Shown here piece after piece: positions 10,628-13,782 of a stretch of 13,782 nucleotides of DNA. The notes under the pieces were generated by a model. It did not search any database and had not been told where the DNA came from. It saw only the letters and a list, made by a program, of their open reading frames with translations. The stretch comes from a bacterium (lineage in GTDB: Bacteria > Chloroflexota > Dormibacteria > UBA8260 > Bog-877). The stretch covers positions 1 to 13,782 of the forward strand of contig JAKAVU010000034.1 of assembly GCA_021817185.1 (NCBI GenBank). Reading direction: 5' to 3'. A program made the position numbers and the translations under genes. Positions within the stretch are counted from its first letter, which is position 1, and each line of letters starts with the position of its first letter.

Positions 10628-12054
10628 AGAACGGCCTCCCCGGATCTTTCGCCTGCTGGCCCCCCATGCCCGCCCAGCCCAGGGAAAGGGGGCTGGCCAC
10701 CACCACCCGGTCGGGGCGCCTCCTGCTCATGGGGCGGACGCCCGTCCCGGTGTCTTGCTGGCAGGAGTTCAAGGAGCGGGTGGAGGAACTCGACCTGGAG
10801 GTGCTCTGCGGCCCGCTGCCCGCCTGGCGCTGGTGGCAGGACGCGGTGGACGATCCCGACACCTATATTTCGCTGGGGCGACGGGGCGCGCCGCGGGCGG
10901 TGATCCTGGAAGGGAGGCGCCACAAGAGGTGGTGGATGGTGGACTCCAGCGTCTGGGGCCGGCGGCCCGACGCCTCCCTCTGCCGCGACCTCTCGATCCT
11001 CGGAGAGGCTACGGGCATGGGTCAGTGGTCCACCCCCTCCCGCCTGGGGGACGCCCTCCAGCGGCGGGAATGGGTCGGCGAACGGGGCTGGCGGCTCGAG
11101 AGCCGGCCCAACGCCTTCGGCCGACAGCTGCTCCTGGAGACCGGAGTCGGCGGGCGCGGGGAGACTCTCGAGCTCGGAGCCAAGGTGCCCCACTGCTGGG
11201 AGATCGATCAGCGGGACGCCTACGCCGCGGCCTGGGCGCTGCCCAAACCCCACGGCCGGGCGTTGCGGACCTTCGATTCCACTCGGGTGGGCGCCGGGGC
11301 GGCGACGGCCTACGGGCCGGTGCGGTTCAGAATCCTCCAGAGGCTCGGATGCCCGGGGCCGCTGCCCATCCGCGGAGAGGACGGCAACCTCGCCTGGCCC
11401 ACGGAGCCTGGCACGTACTTCACCCACGCCTGGGCCGAGGAGGTGGCCGACGCCCGGGCCTGCGGCATCGAGGTGTCGCCGGCGGGAGCCGGCGTGGAAT
11501 GGTCCTCCTGGGTCCGATCCGGGCTGTGGACCCGGAGGGTGAGCGAGCTGAGACGGACAGCCGGCGGATGGGGGAGCCTGCTGAAGCTTGCAACGGTGGC
11601 CTCCATCGGCCGGCACGGGAGGAGGCCCAGCGGGTGGGTGCAGCTGCAACGGCAGGAGCGGCCGGGAGACCTCACCTTCAGCGGGACCGTGGACAAATGG
11701 CACGGCGAACGGCCGCTGGACCTGCCCGCGATGACCCACTGGTACAGCTATGCCCTGATGCAGGCTCGCCGCCGGGTGTGGCATCGGGCGGTGGCCGAGC
11801 AGTGGGCGGGCCGGCGCGTGGTGGCCATCGAGACGGACTCCCTGGTCCTCGACGGTCCGCCCCTGGGGCCGGTGGTCAAGAGGGGAGAGGACGGACCGGG
11901 AGAGTGGTCGATCCGCCGCGAGGACCAGACCTGCTACACGCCGGTCACCAGGTGGGCGATATTCTCCGACGGCTCGGGACGCACCCCGGGGCTCCCCTTC
12001 GAGCTTCGGGCCTCCTGGCTCGACGCCCACCCTCCCCCGGGCCCCTCCGGGTAG
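10624..12054 (+). CDS. Short family B DNA polymerase, probably protein-primed type
   Basis: ATG 10624 overlaps the previous stop and gives 476 aa. The three polymerase motifs are present in order. Motif A is EIDQRDAYAAAW (193-204), with D195 as catalytic Asp and Y200 as the sugar-gate Tyr. A degenerate motif B is KLATVASIG (321-329), keeping K321 and G329 of K-x3-N-S-x-Y-G. Motif C is AIETDSLVLDG (401-411), with D405 conserved but the first Asp replaced by E403. The gaps A-B (126) and B-C (82) resemble phi29 polymerase (134 and 73), leaving room for TPR1/TPR2-like insertions. The N-terminal domain before motif A is shorter than in phi29 (195 versus 249), and I find no D-x-E exonuclease motif; MVDSSVW sits where one might be expected. 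Proofreading is therefore probably absent. A 655-aa reading from 10087 uses shadow sequence and was rejected. Confidence 0.82.
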   Translation: MKNGLPGSFACWPPMPAQPRERGLATTTRSGRLLLMGRTPVPVSCWQEFKERVEELDLEVLCGPLPAWRWWQDAVDDPDTYISLGRRGAPRAVILEGRRHKRWWMVDSSVWGRRPDASLCRDLSILGEATGMGQWSTPSRLGDALQRREWVGERGWRLESRPNAFGRQLLLETGVGGRGETLELGAKVPHCWEIDQRDAYAAAWALPKPHGRALRTFDSTRVGAGAATAYGPVRFRILQRLGCPGPLPIRGEDGNLAWPTEPGTYFTHAWAEEVADARACGIEVSPAGAGVEWSSWVRSGLWTRRVSELRRTAGGWGSLLKLATVASIGRHGRRPSGWVQLQRQERPGDLTFSGTVDKWHGERPLDLPAMTHWYSYALMQARRRVWHRAVAEQWAGRRVVAIETDSLVLDGPPLGPVVKRGEDGPGEWSIRREDQTCYTPVTRWAIFSDGSGRTPGLPFELRASWLDAHPPPGPSG

Positions 12055-12056
12055 TG

Positions 12057-12066
12057 ACGGATCCGT
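12057..12066. promoter_or_regulatory. 10-bp perfect palindrome in the gap before the recombination operon
   Basis: ACGGATCCGT lies three bases after the polymerase stop and about 40 bases upstream of the TAATGT -10 box. A dyad in a 66-base intergenic gap is a candidate operator, or the core of a weak hairpin, but a 10-bp palindrome can occur by chance. Confidence 0.28.
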
Positions 12067-12107
12067 AACTTTCTGCCCCGAAGGTCCATTCTCGCGTCAC
12101 CCTGTGC

Positions 12108-12113
12108 TAATGT
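12108..12113 (+). promoter_or_regulatory. Extended -10 box (TAATGT) for the recombination operon, leaderless start
   Basis: TGTGCTAATGTGCTGGTCATG places TAATGT seven bases before ATG 12121. The upstream TG-T-GC context matches the box at 6636 (minus strand) and resembles the one at 9058. No Shine-Dalgarno sequence is present, consistent with a leaderless mRNA. Confidence 0.58.
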
Positions 12114-12120
12114 GCTGGTC

Positions 12121-12399
12121 ATGGCGACGGCTCGACACCAGAGGAAGCGTGAGATGTTATATGCGATGTGGGCGGACGGGCACTACAAGCATGCGAGGGT
12201 CGAAATGACAATCTCCCCGTTGCGACCTCCGGTCCAGGGATTGGAGGTCGCGATCTGGCTTTGCAACGACGCCCTGCTGCTGACGCGGGAGGGGGCTCGA
12301 CGCGCAGGGGAGCAGCTGGAGGCGGTGCTGCGCTCGCTGGAGCTCGACGACGAGGGGCCGCTGCCCGAGTTCACGCCGCAGAGGGAGCTGCCCTCGTGA
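12121..12399 (+). CDS. Unknown small protein, 92 aa, first gene of the recombination operon
   Basis: ATG 12121 was preferred over the in-frame GTG 12112 because the latter lies inside the predicted -10 box. The basic N-terminus (MATARHQRKREMLYAMWADG) is followed by a beta-rich middle (RVEMTISPL, LEVAIWLCNDALLL) and then a helix with REGARRAGEQLEAVLRSLEL. The tail is acidic and Pro-rich. There is no membrane segment and no recognised domain. Base composition is slightly more AT-rich than its neighbours around 12150-12260. It overlaps the next gene by GTGA and is probably an early-expressed accessory protein. Confidence 0.73.
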   Translation: MATARHQRKREMLYAMWADGHYKHARVEMTISPLRPPVQGLEVAIWLCNDALLLTREGARRAGEQLEAVLRSLELDDEGPLPEFTPQRELPS

Positions 12400-12590
12400 G
12401 CGCCGAGGGGGTGGCCTCGGTCCGCGCCTACCGCCAGCGGAAGGCGATGCTCCTGCGGCTCCAGGCGCGTCTGCGGATCGAGCGCCGGAACTGGCGGGCC
12501 GTCTGGATCAAGACCGAGGTGCCCGCCTATGCGGTCCGCGAACTCGTCGAGGAACTCTGCGAGCTCGCGGACGTGGAGGAAGAGCCATGA
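12396..12590 (+). CDS. Small Arg-rich helical protein, 64 aa
   Basis: The GTG at 12396 overlaps the upstream stop, with GAGGGAG about 8 bases upstream. The stop overlaps the ATG of the RecT-like gene. The protein is nearly all helix: RAYRQRKAMLLRLQARLRIE (about residues 11-30), then RRNWRAVWIKTEVPAYAVRE and an acidic end (VEELCELADVEEEP). The split basic/acidic character suggests a small oligomeric or protein-binding factor. It is encoded directly before the annealing protein and could be its partner. No family is recognised. Confidence 0.7.
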   Translation: MSAEGVASVRAYRQRKAMLLRLQARLRIERRNWRAVWIKTEVPAYAVRELVEELCELADVEEEP

Positions 12591-13291
12591 CCGCCGAGAT
12601 CACTCTCCGCGATCTGGAGGGCTTGTGGAAGACGGCTGCCCACGTCTCCAGGTCCAGCTTCGCTCCCGCGGGGTTGCGCGGCAAGCAGGACGAGGTGTAT
12701 GCAGCTTTGCTCACCGGACTGGAACTGGGGCTGGGCCCCATGGCAGCGCTCCGGCACATCTCGGTGATCGACGGGAAGCCGAGCCTGTCGGCGGCGATGC
12801 AGCTGGCGCTCCTGCGCCGGGCCGGCCATCGGATCGAGGTGGTGGAATCGACCGCCTCGCGCTGCTGTCTGCGGGGCATAGGGCCGGACGGGACCACGCT
12901 GGAGGTCTCCTACACTCTCGACGAGGCCAAGGCCGCCGGCCTGCTGGGCAAAGCGAACTGGCGGGCCTACCCCGCCGACATGCTCTGGGCCCGGTGCGTG
13001 TCGCGCTACGCCCGTCGGGCGGACGCCGGGGCCACCCTGGGGCTGTACTCTCCCGCCGACTGGGACGCCCGGGACACCGTGCGCCTGGGTCCGGAGGAGT
13101 ACGCCCAGGTCACGGTCTCTGCTCTGGCGGAGACCGACGAGGCGGGGTTCCCCGGACCCCCCGAGCCCGGGGAGCTGCCCCTGCAGGAGCGTGACCATCG
13201 GATCATCGTCTCCTGCCCCAAGTGCGGCGACAAGATCGGGACGCAGGAGCTGGCGGGCCACCTGGCCGCGCGGCACGAGGAGGAGACATGA
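12587..13291 (+). CDS. RecT-like ssDNA annealing protein with C-terminal zinc-finger-like motif
   Basis: The ATG at 12587 has a GGAGGAA Shine-Dalgarno sequence 5 bases upstream. The 234-aa product shows RecT-family features. It has VYAALLTGLELGLGPMAAL (37-55) followed by SVIDGKPSLSAAMQLALLRR (59-78), the G-x-x-x-L-S-A-x-M signature. AGHRIEV, a short beta section and YPADMLWARCVSRYARRADA (128-147) follow, then LGLYSPADW. RecT-type proteins bind ssDNA and promote annealing and strand exchange, usually with a partner exonuclease that is not visible here. After an acidic Pro-rich linker the protein ends with C210-x2-C213-x11-H225-x4-H230, a zinc-finger-like arrangement not part of the core RecT domain. 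The zinc motif might bind DNA or a partner. The fold call is from motif memory, not a search. Confidence 0.78.
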   Translation: MTAEITLRDLEGLWKTAAHVSRSSFAPAGLRGKQDEVYAALLTGLELGLGPMAALRHISVIDGKPSLSAAMQLALLRRAGHRIEVVESTASRCCLRGIGPDGTTLEVSYTLDEAKAAGLLGKANWRAYPADMLWARCVSRYARRADAGATLGLYSPADWDARDTVRLGPEEYAQVTVSALAETDEAGFPGPPEPGELPLQERDHRIIVSCPKCGDKIGTQELAGHLAARHEEET

Positions 13292-13782
13292 GCACCTATC
13301 GTGGTTGGCACTTCACGGCGCGCAAAACCCTGGACCGCAACGGCGGGCGGCTGGTGAGGCACGAGCGGCTGCCGGAGGGGACCCAGCCGGTGCTGTGCCA
13401 GGTGGGGCTGCACGCGAGTGCGCGGGCGCTGGACGCCGTGGCGTACGCGCCAGGGATGTGGATACGGCAGGTGGAGCTGCGGGGCCTGATCGTAGCGGAC
13501 GGCGACAAGGCCTGTGCCACCGAGCGTCTCACCCTGGCCGGGCCGGTGAACGCCTCCCGGGTGCTGCGAGAGTTCGCCTGCGACTGCGCCGAGCAGACGC
13601 TGGTGCAGGAGCGTGCCGCCGGACGGGAGCCGGCCCCCCGGAGCTGGGCGGTGGTGGAAGTCGCGCGCCGCTATGCCCGGGGCGACGCGACGGCGGCCGA
13701 GCTGAGGGCGGCCAGGAACGCCGCCACCGCCGCCCTGGCCACCTCCTCCGCCGCCGCCGCCGCCTGGAACGCCCGGGCCGCC
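13288..13782 (+). CDS. DUF7666-like phage protein, C-terminus beyond the window
   Basis: The ATG at 13288 overlaps the RecT-like stop (ATGA) and has a GAGGAGGAG Shine-Dalgarno sequence. The frame stays open for 165 codons to the window end. The N-terminal domain has GWHFTARKTL, VLCQVGLHASARALDAVAYA, a strand with IRQVEL, then GDKACATERLTLAGPVNASRVLREFACDCA. This is the characteristic W-H-F ... C-x-x-G-L-H-A-S ... D-x-x-x-Y-A-P-G ... G-D-K order of a widespread phage/prophage protein of unknown function (DUF7666, by memory). It is followed by WAVVEVARRYARGDATAAELRA and a long Ala-rich repeat region, also typical of the family. Its function is unknown. Its presence in an early operon fits accessory gene content. 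Confidence 0.78.
   Translation, partial: MSTYRGWHFTARKTLDRNGGRLVRHERLPEGTQPVLCQVGLHASARALDAVAYAPGMWIRQVELRGLIVADGDKACATERLTLAGPVNASRVLREFACDCAEQTLVQERAAGREPAPRSWAVVEVARRYARGDATAAELRAARNAATAALATSSAAAAAWNARAA

Noticed and set aside
1..13782. CRISPR array, insertion sequence, integrase or terminal inverted repeats
   Set aside because: I found no regularly spaced repeats, no transposase or recombinase gene, and no complementary sequence between the two window ends by inspection. A computed self-alignment would be needed to exclude short repeats.

Overview
This 13.8 kb, very GC-rich window (about 70% G+C by eye) reads as most of the genome of a small tailless virus, or an integrated copy of one, of the double-jelly-roll, membrane-containing (tectivirus-like) type. 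The basis is a roughly 384-residue beta-rich major capsid candidate, a short FtsK/HerA-type packaging ATPase, about ten small transmembrane proteins in one operon, a membrane-anchored peptidoglycan hydrolase, and a short family B DNA polymerase whose motif spacing resembles protein-primed enzymes. I see no tail, portal, large terminase, integrase, tRNA or rRNA gene. Both window edges cut genes and no terminal repeat is visible, so genome ends and topology are unknown.

The host is probably a high-GC bacterium that uses leaderless mRNAs. Several operons begin with ATG or GTG 6-9 bases after a TANNNT -10 box and have no Shine-Dalgarno site, whereas many downstream genes have good GGAGG-type sites. 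That pattern is known in Actinobacteria and Deinococcus, so one of these is the best guess. It does not identify a species.

Layout. (1) 1-6540, minus strand: one tightly packed virion operon, transcribed right to left. In transcription order it holds a 49-aa membrane protein, the capsid protein, five short membrane proteins, a Trp/Pro-rich protein, a membrane-anchored stalk protein, a 66-aa basic protein, a three-helix membrane protein, the lytic enzyme, a beta-rich (vertex/penton-like) protein, a two-helix membrane protein, an Ala-rich helix, another two-helix membrane protein, and the N-terminus of a putative spike cut by the window edge. Most junctions overlap by 1-4 bases or are only a few bases apart. 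(2) 6574-6669: a compact divergent promoter region with a structured leader on the capsid side. (3) 6679-7131, plus: one unknown gene, converging on (4) 7128-9032, minus: a three-gene operon ending in the packaging ATPase. (5) 9032-9070: a second, tighter divergent promoter pair with leaderless starts on both strands. (6) 9070-9986, plus: four small overlapping coiled-coil/membrane genes, closed by a strong hairpin. (7) 10079-12054, plus: a basic Pro-rich protein (terminal-protein candidate by position) overlapping the DNA polymerase. (8) 12121 to the right edge, plus: a leaderless operon of two small unknown genes, a RecT-like annealing protein with a C-terminal zinc-finger-like motif, and a DUF7666-like phage protein that runs off the window.

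Taken together, region 7 would replicate the genome, region 8 would add ssDNA annealing and recombination, region 4 would package DNA, and region 1 would build a membrane-lined capsid with its own cell-wall-cutting enzyme. Every stretch longer than 300 bases holds a gene; the intergenic gaps are all under 150 bases and contain only the regulatory elements listed.
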